Notes: generated from the sequence alone by a model not told the origin. A stretch of DNA of 64,000 nucleotides from Adiantum capillus-veneris (GCA_014529385.2 CM043958.1:82023525-82087524), one strand, 5' to 3'; counted from the first letter of the stretch, positions 33,469 through 45,599 are shown. Translations and numbers: made by a program.

Positions 33469-33810
33469 AACAATCGAGAAGAGAAAAGAAGAGAGGAGAC
33501 ACAAGTTATGGTGGACTCAAAACACAATAGTGTTTAGTGTTAAAAATCCTTAATGTTTTACGTACAATGAATGTTTAGTGTTAGTTCTCAGTTAGTGTTT
33601 GGCTACTTAAACACTTAGGCTCGACACATCGGGCTTTACCACCCCAACACGCAGAAGGGTGAATATGGGTTGAAACCTTAAAAGTACTTGTCCCTCGTTT
33701 GAAGGGCTTCACAGAGCTAACATTGGTTGATGTGACATAGGAATAACAATGACAAATTTTGATGTGGTGATCCCTACACAAGTGAAGCTGGTCAAAAGTA
33801 AGCAGAGAGA

Positions 33811-33882
<72 letters not shown>
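33811..33882. repeat. (CA)n(GA)n compound microsatellite
   Basis: A CA run of ~45 bp passes directly into a GA run of ~22 bp. The Cys/Val- and Leu/Ser-rich minus-strand frames across it are artefacts. Confidence 0.93.
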
Positions 33883-34743
33883 TTTGGAGGCAGTTCTCAC
33901 GGTTTAAAAGGGCAAGAGATAGAAATTCACAAATAGCGAGAAGCATGAAAGGTTTACTAGAAGCATGGCAATGATGAGCACAAAGATTGAAGTGAAAGAG
34001 ATTGAGATGCAACCACAAATCCAACTCAATAACACTGCAAGGTCCGTTATCTACATCCAATTTTTCATGCTTATACATTTTCTTGGTCCAACGTATAAAT
34101 CCTACGGGGTAGGGCACAACTTCCATTTCTTATAATTTTTGAAGATACCATAGTGCCAACTCTCCACCATACTTTTGTATGGCACTTCTGCATGATGTGC
34201 ACTCTACAATTGGCATTTTAACTCTATGACGCTTCATTGCAATACAAAATGTTTAAATATTCACATTGGTTTTATGTAGCTTTATGTAAACATTGTCCTT
34301 CAGCTTGGACAATTGGACGACACCCATACACGATAATCAGGTCGATAGTGCAATTTAATTTTTATGGTCTATTAATGCTTTTTGTATTTTTGATGTAAGG
34401 ACACGGGTCCTACGGGCAAGGCTATCGGCACGGCCAGACAATGTGTACGCTAGGGGAGGCTATAAGATAGCATGGTTGGGTGGAGACTAACACACGTATT
34501 ACTCTCGTCCTTTCACTGGTATCCAAGCTATTCTTGGAAAAGGGAAAAAGCGGATTGCATGTGCATGCGACACGCATCTTCTCTCCCGCGATCTGTAGGT
34601 AGGGACAACGACGTCCCCGCATTGCAGCAAAAAGAAGATAAGCACCTACGTCCTCCACAACAGGCGACCAAGGCAAACTCAACCAGAAACTCTACGACAC
34701 CGATGCTCCATTGGAGCCATTGGCTACGCCCATGGGAAGGCCC

Positions 34744-34826
34744 TCTAAACCCTTGCATGAAGGAGGGTTGAGCCCACCCTATGAGGGTAAGAGGCCAACA
34801 CTCTACCATCCAAGCTATTGAACCTT
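34744..34826 (-). other. tRNA-like sequence in the leader of the second Ty3 element
   Basis: The minus strand reads AATAGCTTGGATGGTAGAG (A-box-like), then GGCCTCTTACCCTCA and a GGGCTCAACCC B-box-like segment. Spacing resembles a tRNA-Lys(CUU)-type gene, but the acceptor and anticodon stems do not pair well. It is best read as a decayed tRNA copy or a SINE head rather than a working tRNA. Confidence 0.35.
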
Positions 34827-35337
34827 GTTGTGTATAATAAGGAAAGATAGTATACTTGAGTTAACAAGGAAAGCTAGAAGGAAAGGAAAGCTACAAACTT
34901 CAAGGAAGTAGTTTCACCCTTCCTTTTCGCTTCTTAGAGAAAGGCAAGTTTTCCTCCGAAAATTCTTTTTTCTTCAAGGAGGAAGCTTCACAAGTGAACC
35001 AAAGACTTCAAAAAAACGAAGAGTTTTTTGTGAAGAATCACAAAGGTGTTCTTACGACGAACGAGACGTGAAGCGCTACAATTTTCGTAAGGCGAGGTTT
35101 GCATGCAACGCAAAAGTTGCCGAGCATAAAAAACACAAAGATTTCAAGCTTTACAAGGTACAATTTGACGTTTTTTTCTCTCTCTACATTAGTGTGTGTT
35201 TACCGTGGCCAATAAGGATATTCCACCTACACACACTTTTGATTTTGAGCACGTACATCAAAATCGGGACACCACGGGTGCTACCGATATTCATATGACT
35301 GACGGATGATGATCTAGGAGATCATGACCTTGTAGGT

Positions 35338-36302
35338 ATGGCTATTTTCAAGACTTTGAAAATTTGCCAAAGCCTACTTGAACGCAACCTCTCTGCACTA
35401 AATGCAAATGTTACAAATCTTACTGAGCTACTTGTGAAATTTATGAATTCACAAACGTCTCAAGGAGCCCCAGGTGGCACGATTCAAGGAACCCAAGCTC
35501 GCACCACTCAAGGAGTCCAAGAGACAAGTGCTTCAGAAGATGTAGAAGGTAGCAATGCATTGCTTAAGAATATCACCATTTTTTAATTTCACGGTGAAGA
35601 ACGTGATCGCAACAAGGATGCGGTCAATACGTTCTTACACCTATGGAGTGATATTCATAGGTTGAGACACACCTCGGATATAAATAAAGCTGTGAAAACA
35701 AGTTTATCTCTTAAAGGCAAGGCCTATAAGTGGTGGATGACATTTCCAATAGATGCTCTTGCGCTGCGTTTCAAGCTTCTTTCTCCAAAGAGTTTTTGGA
35801 CTCCAATGAAGAGGATAAGAATTGGTTAGCATGGGAGGCATGCCGCATGTCTGGCCTCTCTCTCACTCAGTACCTTTCCAAGTATCGAGAAATCAAATTA
35901 AAACTAGAAGGTCTATATGAATTTCAAAAGATACAGGGTTTTATTAGGGGTCTTGACAAAGACTATCGTCTTCATGTCAAGACCCAACATCCAAAAACTT
36001 TGGAAGAAGCTATCGGTCATGCCCAAAGATATGATGATGACCAAGAGAGGAAGGGAAATGTTCCCTACTCTAAGAATACTTTTGCTAAGAGCCAATGGCG
36101 AGGTAGATCTCCCACATGTTCCAAGAAGAATAAGAGACAATCTATCTCTCCACGCCCACAAGAGGCTAAGAAGCCTAAGCAATCACAAGATACTCCATGT
36201 GGGTCTCTCAGCACTGCTGATTTTGAGCATGCAAAGAAACACAATTTGTGTTTCAGATGTCTTTCGAACCAACATAATAAGAAGGATTGTCCTCTTTTGT
36301 AA
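35338..36302 (+). pseudogene. gag of the second Ty3 element, broken
   Basis: Coding pieces start at MAIFKTLKICQSLLERNL (35,338). After a stop and frame change a retrotransposon-gag domain follows (NWLAWEACRMSGLSLTQYLS, YLSKYREIKLKLEGLYEF, IQGFIRGLDKDYRLHVKTQH). It ends with a basic region and a complete CCHC knuckle CFRCLSNQHNKKDC before TAA at ~36,300. A protease-like VDDVATHNFLNYKLVKKL follows near 36,510 with the active DxG lost. Confidence 0.8.
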
Positions 36303-37219
36303 GGCAAAGAAAAGGCCATGCACACGGTGCACTGCCTCACATTAGATTTATCTCCTAAATATTGTGTTGTAGAGGTTCTTCATATGGAAGAAAAGCACAA
36401 TTGTTGTGTGCCTGCTTCAATGTGGCAGCCCACCTTTGGTCCCCCATGAGTTGACTCGCATGCATGGTAGTATAACAGACAACGTGTTTGTATTTTAGTG
36501 GATGATGTTGCAACTCATAACTTCCTGAACTATAAGCTAGTCAAGAAATTGAAGCTTACAGACTCCCTACTCCCACAAGTATGTGGTAGAACAAATGTCT
36601 GGAAATGATAAATAAGTATGGGACAGGGTAGTTCAAGGGGTTGAGCTTATTGTTCAAGATCATACGATGACCCTTGACTTTCAAGTTATGAACATGGACC
36701 GTGCTGATGTAGTTTCAGGACGGGAGTAGCTGCATGGTTTAGGAAACACATTGCACACTAGTTATGAACACAACTCCTTATCCTTTATGGCCAATGGTAA
36801 ACATGTGCTTTTGCTTGGTGAGAAAAATATACCATCTGCACCTCTTATATGTACAACGGAGCTTTCTATTTTACAGAAACCAGATTTAATAGATGAAGTG
36901 TTACTGCTTGTCTCCAAGTCTTGTGAATTCTCAAGAGCAAAGTGCTGTGGATTCTAGTTATGGTATGCAAAAAGCAATGAACTTTAATGATAAGCAAAGT
37001 GTTAACAATTCTAAAGAGCAAAGTGCTCTCAATCTTAACTCTATTGAGCAACGTGCAACAATTGTAAAACAAACATTACAGGAATTACAAGATTCTCCAT
37101 CCCAGCATAACTCTAGTTTACTTTCTCCTTTTGCACGGAAAAAGCTGACTCACTGACTCACGGAGTATAGTGATGCATTCTCAAGTGATTTACCACCGGG
37201 TTTACCCCCTACACGTGAT

Positions 37220-37940
37220 ATGCAGCATGGCATAGATGTCCTGCCGGGCACTAAACCGGTGAGTAAACCACCTTATTGTATGCGTGTTAGTGAGGCCAAG
37301 GAGGTTGAGATTCAATTGGTTGACTATCTCGCCCGTGGTTTCATAAGACCTAGCACTTCGCCTTGGGCATCACCAATTCTATTGGTAAAAAAGAAAGATG
37401 GTACTATGCGCATGTGCGTAGATTATCGTAGATTAAATGCCATAACCATCAAGAACAAGTATCCTCTGCCTCGAGTGGATGAGTTGTTTGATCAACTCCA
37501 TGGGGCAAGATATTATACAAAGATAGATATTCATTCAGGATACCTCTAGTGTGTATCCTTTTAAAAGATATCTCTAAAACTGCCTTTAGAACATGGTTCA
37601 GGCATTTTGAATTTTTGGTTATGCCTTTTGGTTTAACCAGTGCTCCCGCTACATTTATGACACTAATGGATAGTGACTTACGTCCCTATCTTGGAAAATT
37701 TATTGCGGTTTTCCTTGATGACATTCTCATTTACAGTAAGACTGAAGATGAACACATAGAACATTTAAGATTAGTGCTCAAACAACTATGAACTCACGCT
37801 ATGTATGCTAAGCAAAGCAAGCGCGATTTCTTTCAAACAGAGATACATTACCTTGGTCATGTGATCTCTTATTCCAGCATCAAAATGGACATTGACAAGG
37901 TCGCTGCCATTCTTCGATGGCCACGTCCAAACACGGTTGA
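37220..37940 (+). pseudogene. Reverse transcriptase of the second Ty3 element, truncated
   Basis: RT motifs are well kept: [32 protein letters not shown] followed by a [22 protein letters not shown], the catalytic [15 protein letters not shown], then after another stop HYLGHVIS and ILRWPRPNTVE. The frame ends exactly where the LTR-end copy begins. Confidence 0.85.
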
Positions 37941-38160
37941 ATGACGACTAGCACACGCATTACTCTCGTCCTTTCATTTGGATTTGTCAATGCTTCCTTA
38001 AGTTTAGTTTAGCTACATATTTTTCCTCACTAGTACACGCTCAATCTACAATCTTGATCATCATATGTATATATCAAATAGATTCACAATTCTTTCTCAT
38101 AGTTGGACAAATTCAACTTATGTTTTATAGTACTCGATGTACCATGTACATGTTTACTTT

Positions 38161-38306
38161 ATTCCTAGGTGGTTGATGTCAATCTACGTATTTCCTTGTT
38201 TGGCAATGCATTTTACATATTGCAATCTAACATTATTCCTAGGTGGTTGATGTCAATCTAATATTTCCTTGTTTGGCAATGCATTTTACATATTGCAATC
38301 TAACGT
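38161..38306. repeat. 74-bp tandem doublet
   Basis: ATTCCTAGGTGGTTGATG starts at 38,161 and 38,235. The two copies differ at only a few bases (ACGTATTTCC versus ATATTTCC). Confidence 0.92.
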
Positions 38307-38398
38307 TCTCCTCTACAGAACCATTCTTTAGCACGAGGACAATCCTTATCCCAACATTTTGTATGTTTTGTATGATCAATAGCCAAGACAACACATCT

Positions 38399-38399
<1 letters not shown>

Positions 38400-38453
<54 letters not shown>
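38400..38453. repeat. (GT)n(GA)n compound microsatellite
   Basis: A GT run of ~22 bp is followed by a GA run of ~30 bp. The region has no coding signal. Confidence 0.92.
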
Positions 38454-38458
<5 letters not shown>

Positions 38459-39060
38459 AATAAGGAAAAATTGACTACGCTTGATTTAGAGTAAGATGGG
38501 TTCCCAGTCTAGAGAGTAAATGGCCGATATTACTAGGCTAAATGACTGCAAACTACTGCCAAAATAGGTTAAGGAGTAGGGTTTTAGTAGAATGATTAAG
38601 TTGCAACCCTTTGCTCGATTCAATTATCCCCTTCAATAGCTCTTTGTTGTATAGTCAGCTCTATGGGACACAATTTGCTTCTTCCCAATGCTCATCAACC
38701 CAAGCTGAGCTATTGTTGTTGCCTGTTCAATTGGTTGTACTCATCTGCTCCCATTCCACAACAAAAGCCGATGCGATAGCAATCACAATCAACTAAGCAA
38801 GTAACCAACTGCGCTCCAAAATCTATCAGAACACGTATGGCAAAGAGCAGTTCCTTGATCTCACTACTCAAACATTGTAGAGAAAGCCGTGAAATTGGAC
38901 CATTTTACAGACATAGCTATAGAGGTAACCAATCATCATATATGCAATTCTTTTCAAAAATCGCCATGCACTTTGTACTTTTTTTTACTTCAGTGCTAGA
39001 TGCTTGATGTAAAATCTGCGTATGCCCTATTATGTTTTATAGATGTTTATAGAGCAACTC

Positions 39061-39298
39061 CCACCAAGCAGTTAGCTCAATTGGTAGAGTCATAGCCTAT
39101 GTGCCTAAGGTCTTGGGTTCAATACCCCCTTGGCAACCCGAAGACAAGTTCTAAGTCCTTAGGAACTGTTCTCATATGCGGGTGTGTGTGTATATGTGAT
39201 GAGATGCCTCTCTCCCTACCTGTGAGACCGTTGTACATAGGGTGTGTGCGTGTGTTTCAAAGTTCTTGCACTCTATATAAAAAATATAAAAAATAAAA
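39061..39298 (+). mobile_element. SINE with tRNA-derived head
   Basis: The head holds a clear RNA polymerase III A box (TAGCTCAATTGG, 39,073-39,084) and B box (GGTTCAATACC, 39,116-39,126) at tRNA-like spacing. A ~150-bp tRNA-unrelated body follows, then an A-rich end (AAAAAATATAAAAAATAAAA). A proper anticodon stem cannot be folded, so it is not a working tRNA gene. It ends about 290 bp upstream of the PPR start codon. Target-site duplication was not resolved. Confidence 0.65.
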
Positions 39299-39587
39299 CT
39301 CCCGGTTCACAATACTAGTTCACACTGCCGAAGTGACTCTAAATACTAAAAGTTGCTTGTCATTGCGAGCTTCTGGTTATTGCATAGGCTGCGAGCCAGT
39401 GGGAACAGCAGTTCGAGCTTTCTCCACATTTCTCCCAGGGGACTAGCGCTTAACTGCTGCTTACGCATCGCATTAAGCACTTTCTGCGCTTTAAAAGATG
39501 GCGATTAACCGGGGTCGTTCTGATGTTGAAACAGACGAGGGGTCACGAAGAGATACATCACATATCCATATATTTCGCTAGCAGACC

Positions 39588-41801
39588 ATGCAATGCTTAC
39601 TCCAGAAAACCAGAAACGTGAAAGGATTGCACTCGCAAGCTTCCCGGCACATGGAAGTTGCTCACAGTGCAAATACACAATTGCGTTATGAAGATCCTAG
39701 TGCCGCAATTGCCCTCATCGTGTCTTTGAAGGCTTGTGCCAACAACAGGGATCTGTGTAAATGCCACGAATTGCACAGAGAAATCGTGACTAGTGGATTT
39801 CTCGAAAAGAATGTATATGTTGGCAACACCCTTGTTAGTGTGTATGCTAAATGCGGTGCACTTGAGAAAGCAAAGGAAGTGTTTGATGAGCTCCCCTTCA
39901 AGAATGAAGCTTCATGGAATGCACTCATTGCCGGACATGCACAAAATGGGCATGGTGAGGAGGCAATTGCTCTTTTTGAACAGATGCAAACAGGAGGCTG
40001 CTCTCCAGATCCGCTGTCCTTTGTGTGCATCTTGAAAGCCTGTGGGAACATAGGAGCTTTGGACAAGGGCAAAGAAATACATTCTAAGATTACAAGGGCA
40101 CAGTTATTGCCAGAACATGTCAAGGTTGCTAATGCACTAATAGACATGTATGTCAAATGTGGCGCTCTTGAGCAGGCCCATGAAGTGTTTGATGTGCTAC
40201 CAAGTCGAAACAGTGTCTCGTGGACTACGCTGATAACAGGTTTTGCTCAGAAAGGTCGTGGTAAAGAAGCGGTTTCTTGTTTTGAGCAAATGCAATTGAG
40301 TGGCTTTTCTCCAAATGGAGTCACGTTTACTTCAGTATTCAAAGCGTGTGGAAGCATCAAAGCTTTAGACAAAGGGCTAGGAATCCATGCTCAGGTTTTG
40401 AGGGAGGGTTTGATAGAAGGTGACACTGTGCTTGCAAATGCGCTTGTAGATATGTATGCCAAATGTGGCGAACTTGAAAAAGCAAAGGGCTTGCTTTATG
40501 ATTCTCCAACTCAAAACTTGGTATCATGGACTTCCCTTATTACAGGATATGTTCAGAATGGACTTGGTGAAGAAGCGTTAAGCTGTTTTGAACGGATGCA
40601 ATCAAGGGGCTTTCATCCAGATGAAGTTGCATATGTTTGTGCTTTGAAAGCATGTGGCAGCATAGCAGCTTTAGGCAAGGGCCAAGAAATACATACGCAG
40701 GTAGTGAGAGAGCACCTAATAGAAAAGCATAGTAATATTGCCAATGCGCTGGTCGATATGTATGCTAAGTGTGGTGCACTTGAGAAAGCCCAAGAAGTCT
40801 TTGACAATCTTCAATCTCGAGATGAAGTCTGTTGGAATGCACTTATCACTGGATACGTCCAGCATGGATATGGTAAAGAGGCACTTGACACTTTCCAACA
40901 GATGAAAAAAGGGGGTCTCACTGCAAATGTGGTGACCTTTTTATGCTTATTAAAAGCATGTGGCAGCTTACGAGATGTAGACAAGGGCCAAGAAATTCAT
41001 GCTCACATTTATAGAGAACGTTTGCTGGAGAAACATATCGAAATTGGGAATGCTATCGTAGATATGTATGCAAAATGCGATGTATTGGAAAAAGCACAGG
41101 CTGTGTTTGATGACCTTTCAGTGAGAGACATAGTCTCATGGACGGGGCTAATTGCCGGCTATGCTCTCCATGGGCATGGTGAAGAAGCCTTAACTTGCTT
41201 TGAGCAGATGCAATCAGGAGGCTTCTCTCCAGATGCAGTTGCCTTTGCTTGTGGTTTAAAAGCTTGTGCAATAATAGGAGCCGCAAGCAAAGGGCAAGAA
41301 TTACATGCTGATATGGTGAAGAAGGGGTTTTTGGAAGAAGATATAGTGCTTTCTGTGACTTTGCTGGCAATGTATGCAAGTTGTGGCATGCTTGGGGAAG
41401 CCCAACAAGTGTTCGATGAGTTGCCAATCCATGATGTGGTCTCGTGGACTGCACTCATGGTCGGGTATGCCCGGCTTGAGAATGATGAATTTGTTCTCAC
41501 TCTATTTGACAAGATGGTGGAACAAGGCCTACAACCAGATATGGTCACTTTTACAATTGTTTTAGATTCATGTCGTCGCAGTGGTCTTCTGGACTGCAGC
41601 TGGGAATATTTCCAAAGGCTAAGCAAAGATTGTGCTTTTAACCCAACAGTAGATGACTACAACGATATGGTCAAAAGTTTTGGGCATGCGGCCCACTCGG
41701 ACAAGGTAGCTTTGCTTAATGAGAGAATCCCACTTGCTGGCAATGCTTGTTATGAAGGGTTGATGTTGAAATATCCAAGATGGGAAGTTGCAGCCGGATG
41801 A
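39588..41801 (+). CDS. Pentatricopeptide repeat protein, PLS type, intact 737-residue frame
   Basis: This single intronless frame of 737 codons is the clearest host gene in the window. Six successive ~102-residue cycles each contain [VIL]xNALVDMYAKCGALEKA, VSWNALITGYxQ and the EIHxxV helix typical of L, S and P repeats. The first 30-40 residues are basic and Ser-rich, compatible with an organelle targeting peptide. PPR proteins bind single-stranded RNA in mitochondria or plastids, usually one base per repeat, for editing, splicing or stability. The C terminus (FGHAAHSDKVALLNERIPLA, then MLKYPRWEVAAG) lacks the E and DYW domains expected of a complete editing factor. Either it acts with a partner or the gene is truncated. 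ATG 39,588 is the first Met of the frame. The L-S-P cycles are very alike at DNA level, as if amplified recently. Confidence 0.93.
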   Translation: MQCLLQKTRNVKGLHSQASRHMEVAHSANTQLRYEDPSAAIALIVSLKACANNRDLCKCHELHREIVTSGFLEKNVYVGNTLVSVYAKCGALEKAKEVFDELPFKNEASWNALIAGHAQNGHGEEAIALFEQMQTGGCSPDPLSFVCILKACGNIGALDKGKEIHSKITRAQLLPEHVKVANALIDMYVKCGALEQAHEVFDVLPSRNSVSWTTLITGFAQKGRGKEAVSCFEQMQLSGFSPNGVTFTSVFKACGSIKALDKGLGIHAQVLREGLIEGDTVLANALVDMYAKCGELEKAKGLLYDSPTQNLVSWTSLITGYVQNGLGEEALSCFERMQSRGFHPDEVAYVCALKACGSIAALGKGQEIHTQVVREHLIEKHSNIANALVDMYAKCGALEKAQEVFDNLQSRDEVCWNALITGYVQHGYGKEALDTFQQMKKGGLTANVVTFLCLLKACGSLRDVDKGQEIHAHIYRERLLEKHIEIGNAIVDMYAKCDVLEKAQAVFDDLSVRDIVSWTGLIAGYALHGHGEEALTCFEQMQSGGFSPDAVAFACGLKACAIIGAASKGQELHADMVKKGFLEEDIVLSVTLLAMYASCGMLGEAQQVFDELPIHDVVSWTALMVGYARLENDEFVLTLFDKMVEQGLQPDMVTFTIVLDSCRRSGLLDCSWEYFQRLSKDCAFNPTVDDYNDMVKSFGHAAHSDKVALLNERIPLAGNACYEGLMLKYPRWEVAAG

Positions 41802-42086
41802 ACTTGAAGCAAGGTATGATGGTCCATTACTGAAGTTTCCTTATGATGTAGCTGAGTTCCACAGTCCTATTTCATGCTGCTGTAATTATGACATGATTGA
41901 CACTACTGCTCCATACTGTTCAACCTCTTCTAGCTGCACATATGTCATTATGATAGCACCAGGTAATGGTGGTTGATTACTGAAGATTTACATTCCTTCA
42001 CGAGCATCATTGGAGCCACGGATTTCGGCAAAGATATTGATAGTCAGTGGATGCACACAAATTCCAGGTAATTTTTTTGTATCCAG

Positions 42087-42386
42087 ATTGCGAGGACAGC
42101 CCTTCCCTGCTTCCCTGTATGGCATCACGGACGACCTCCACATTCCCTTTCTACATATGCAACAGGCCCTTCGCATCCAGACGTCATTGCCTTGAAGAAA
42201 GCGAAAAGGAAAGAGGCTTGTTGAGAGGTTGGTCAGATTGTGAGGACAGCCCTTCCCTGTATGGCATCACAGAAGACATCCAGATTCCCTTTCTACAAAC
42301 ACATATGCAACAGGCCCTTCACATCCAGATTGGCAACATCATTGCCTTGAAAAAAAACAAAAAGAGAGGCTTGTTCAGAGGTTGGT
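42087..42386. repeat. 150-bp tandem doublet downstream of the PPR gene
   Basis: AGGACAGCCCTTCCCTG recurs 150 bp apart (units from 42,087 and 42,237). Both units include TATGCAACAGGCCCTTC, ATTGCCTTGAA and AGAGGCTTGTT, with small indels between copies. It lies in what could be the PPR 3' flank. Confidence 0.9.
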
Positions 42387-42399
42387 TTTTTGAGTCAAA

Positions 42400-45300
42400 C
42401 TGAAATGCAGACAGCTTAAGAAGATCGAAAGGCCTAAGAATGTGCAAGGTCACGAAACGGTGAGCAAGTTCTCACGGGCAAAAGCATGCCCTTGCAAGTA
42501 CTTTGCGCAGATGCGTGCGAGCAATCGCAGTAGCAAAGCTCATGAAAGAGGAGCTCGAGTTTGTAGACATGTGAAAAGCCAAACACTTTTCACAGTAGTC
42601 CTAAAGGAAATAAAGCAAAGTGACTGGAAATGGCTGCCATTATGGACCAGTGGCAGCCTGTGGGGTGCCCGGTGTGACGCCCATGTTCAAAGTCTGGGCC
42701 AAGCACACACAACAGGCTGTTCATTGCCAGGGTTGAAGTCCTAAAAGTTACAAAAAGAAATCAAAGAGTGTCCATAACTTGAAAATAGGGACAAGTGCTG
42801 AGGGACACAGCAAAAGAGTTCTTATATTCAACCGAACGTGAGAGAATGCCAAACGTCAAAACGCTGGTGGAGGTAAGGGGCAGCAGTGGAAGCAGTAGAT
42901 CCTGTCTCTGACAGGGTTTCTACTCTAGGGACATGTTTGGGAGTAATGGGTCGCCAACACAGGGTTTTGGGCCTGGTAATGGCATCGAACTTGAGGCAAC
43001 ATTAAATTCAGTTCAATGTCATGCTGCCCTTTCTCCATTGGGCACCTCAGGTGACCTTGTAAGTATAGCAGCTTTGACAACTAGTGTGCAGAGCTTGTCA
43101 AAACTCACCACCTATACAATGTTAGGTGAGGTAAGGCTGCAGTCTCTTCATGGCTAAGGCAATGCACACTAGAATTGCTGGCTTTTTCTCTTGTCCTCTG
43201 GAATGGTGAGCAGGTTGTGTTGGATCATGGGCATGTCCCTTAGGCTATGGTCATGCGAGCACCAGTTACATATAATTGGTGCAATTATACCAATATCAGC
43301 ATAGGTGCAAAAGACTCTTGCAGATAGCTTTAGCACAAGGGAGCTGCTCCGGTCTCCGCTTGGCATAGGCGGAGGGGGGCCAGCAGGCCTGAGCTATTGA
43401 ACACATTGCACAGGCAGCTGGGAAGCATGAGGTCCATGGTCACACGTGCACTGGGTATTTGTCATAATTCACTCTTGTAATGAGCACAAGGGTGGAAGCT
43501 CCTCTGACACCTTCTACCTTATTCCTCAACTATGGAAATAGTGTCGAATTTGTTTGAGGAAATGACAGGCTTGGTGGCCTAAAGAAGGCCTTAGGGGACT
43601 AATCGACACATGTTAAAGTTGATGATGGCAACCTTTTTCTTTTCTTTTTCTTAGCGCGGGGAAGGTAGTAGAGCAACTTTATACATACCTATGTATTTAC
43701 AACCTGACATTGCTACAAATTACACCCACAAGGGGCAATACTATAGGAACGACTTCCCCAATGGAAAAATTGGTACCACCCATCAAGTGTGGCCCATGAG
43801 CCTTGAACCCTTAACCTTGGGTTTCTTGTATCTAAAGCGAGAAGAAACTAGGTTCAACCTTCCAAAACAGCAAACATAAGGACTTTTGGGGTTCTTTATA
43901 GTGAGTGTCCAAATTTGACACATTCATTCACCAAGGTCAAGTTGAAAACCATTGAGACTACTAAAACTCAATCAAAACATAAAAAATGACAATGCTTGGG
44001 TAGAACATTCGTTAAAACTTGGATTGGTGTAGAAATTTTGGTCAAGGGCAATTTTGTGACTACTTGTGCTTGGAAAAACCTTAATAGAGATAAAAGAGTT
44101 GGAAAGTGCCAAAAAACATTGTAATCTAACAAAAGTAAAAATTCAAAATTTTGCACGCACTCACAATTCATAGACAAGAGTTCATTATATTCATGTTATT
44201 TGTGCCTTTGGGCCAATTCTTGGAACTCATTTGGACATTACATTATAATTAATGTGCACAACAAGATGGTAACAAAAGTCTAGCAATAACATAGCAAGAC
44301 GTATACATAGCAATAACATTTACCACACACCGTCCTAGAGGTAAATGTGAAGAGTCCCTCTACATGCTTGTTCTTCTAAGAGGCACCGAGAAGTCATCAA
44401 AACTGAGCTCGTCTGATAGGTTCCAACCTTGACCGATTAGAATATGAGATTGGAATCATATTTAGGGGCAAATTTTGACTCATATACATAGAGGAACTAA
44501 GTTCATCTACACGTAAATTGAAGCTCATAAAATAGTTTCTCAAAGGGTTAAAATCTACTAAAATTTTTGGTCTTGTAAGACGCAACTTGGAGGCTCAATA
44601 CTATTGCTCAAATAGACACATCATCCTTCCAAATAACAAGTTGGATTTTAGTGGATTAATTTCGTAGTTTAATGAACCCAAGGTTTGATAGATTGCCAAT
44701 TAGACAAGCTATCAACCAAAGAGACAATGAGAATATAGTCTCAACCAACAAGAGCGTAAACTATAGCACTAAGCTAGAAACTATCTGCGAGGAAGTATCT
44801 GATGTCCATTCGAATTCCAGCTCATGCATAGCATCTAACAGAACCAAGTCTTGAGGAGGTTGAAGCTCAAGAATGAGATTCTATATTAGTCTTGAACACT
44901 TAATGGAGCTTATATCTACATAGGCCCATTTGACAGGTATGTTGTTAGATTTGATGACCATGATATTGAATTTCCCAAGATAGTAAAGTTAATTGGCAGG
45001 CAGAACGGTACATGGATTGAGAAGGGACACCAATCCCTCAAGGTTGACAACCCTTTTGTAGTAGAAAATGGGGCAATAGCATGATGGCCAAAGAAGCCTC
45101 TTACATGGAGCTGGAAGACTATGTGCTAGCCAATCACAGGATTATGAAGTGGCTGATAACAAATTTTACAACAATAGGGGTGTATTTTAGGGCCCATGGG
45201 GATTAATCAATCTTATTGAGGACCATGTATTACAAGTTTGGAACACTATACATTCCAAAGATCACATATACCTTTATTAAGAGGGGCATAGCCATGTTGT

Positions 45301-45560
45301 CTAGAGTTTTGTACCATGATCAATTTAGGAATGACTTCACTCCATGATGATCAAAGAGTAGGTTTTGAAGGCCCCCTACAAAGGGACATCCATCAAAAAT
45401 TGGGTGCCACATATAGTGCCACATAAAGAAGAGTTCTAGAAGTTCAACAAAATTTAGGGATCATGGGTTTTAAATTGGGGTCTAGCCAATAACTGAGCAA
45501 GTGAACATGAGTAGCAAGGGAAATGCAAAACCCAACAATTTCAAAAATGGTGGGCAAAAT
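42400..45560. other. Intergenic DNA, no gene supported
   Basis: Short open frames at 42,442-42,744 and 42,933-43,157 show no motif or splice context. Near 44,940-45,060 a broken protein-like stretch (VRFDDHDIEFPKIVKLIGRQ) may be a retroelement relic. The remainder shows neither coding structure nor repeats that I can recognise. Confidence 0.4.
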
Positions 45561-45599
45561 AGCCAATCAAGGGCCAAATTGATAACATGTCAACTTTAA

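Larger units (their letters stand above)
34394..37976 (+). mobile_element. Second Ty3/gypsy element with short LTR, internally deleted
   Basis: A probable 123-bp 5' LTR (34,394-34,516: TGTAAGGACACGGG ... CCTTTCA, TATA-like CTATAAGATA near 34,460) is followed by CTGGTATCCAAGC, close to the tRNA-Met primer site. Then come a leader, gag, a protease remnant and RT. RT stops at ~37,940 and joins a 42-bp copy of the LTR's last bases (37,935-37,976, 36 of 42 identical to 34,474-34,516). RNase H, integrase and most of the 3' LTR are gone. TTTGA before and TTTGG after are possible target-site duplicates. Confidence 0.75.

Noticed and set aside
39071-39140. Functional tRNA gene
   Set aside because: A and B boxes are good but the anticodon stem does not pair and a SINE body with A-rich tail follows.
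41159-41626. Minus-strand frames opposite the PPR gene
   Set aside because: Shadows of the repeated PPR codons; the plus frame is intact and family-typical.
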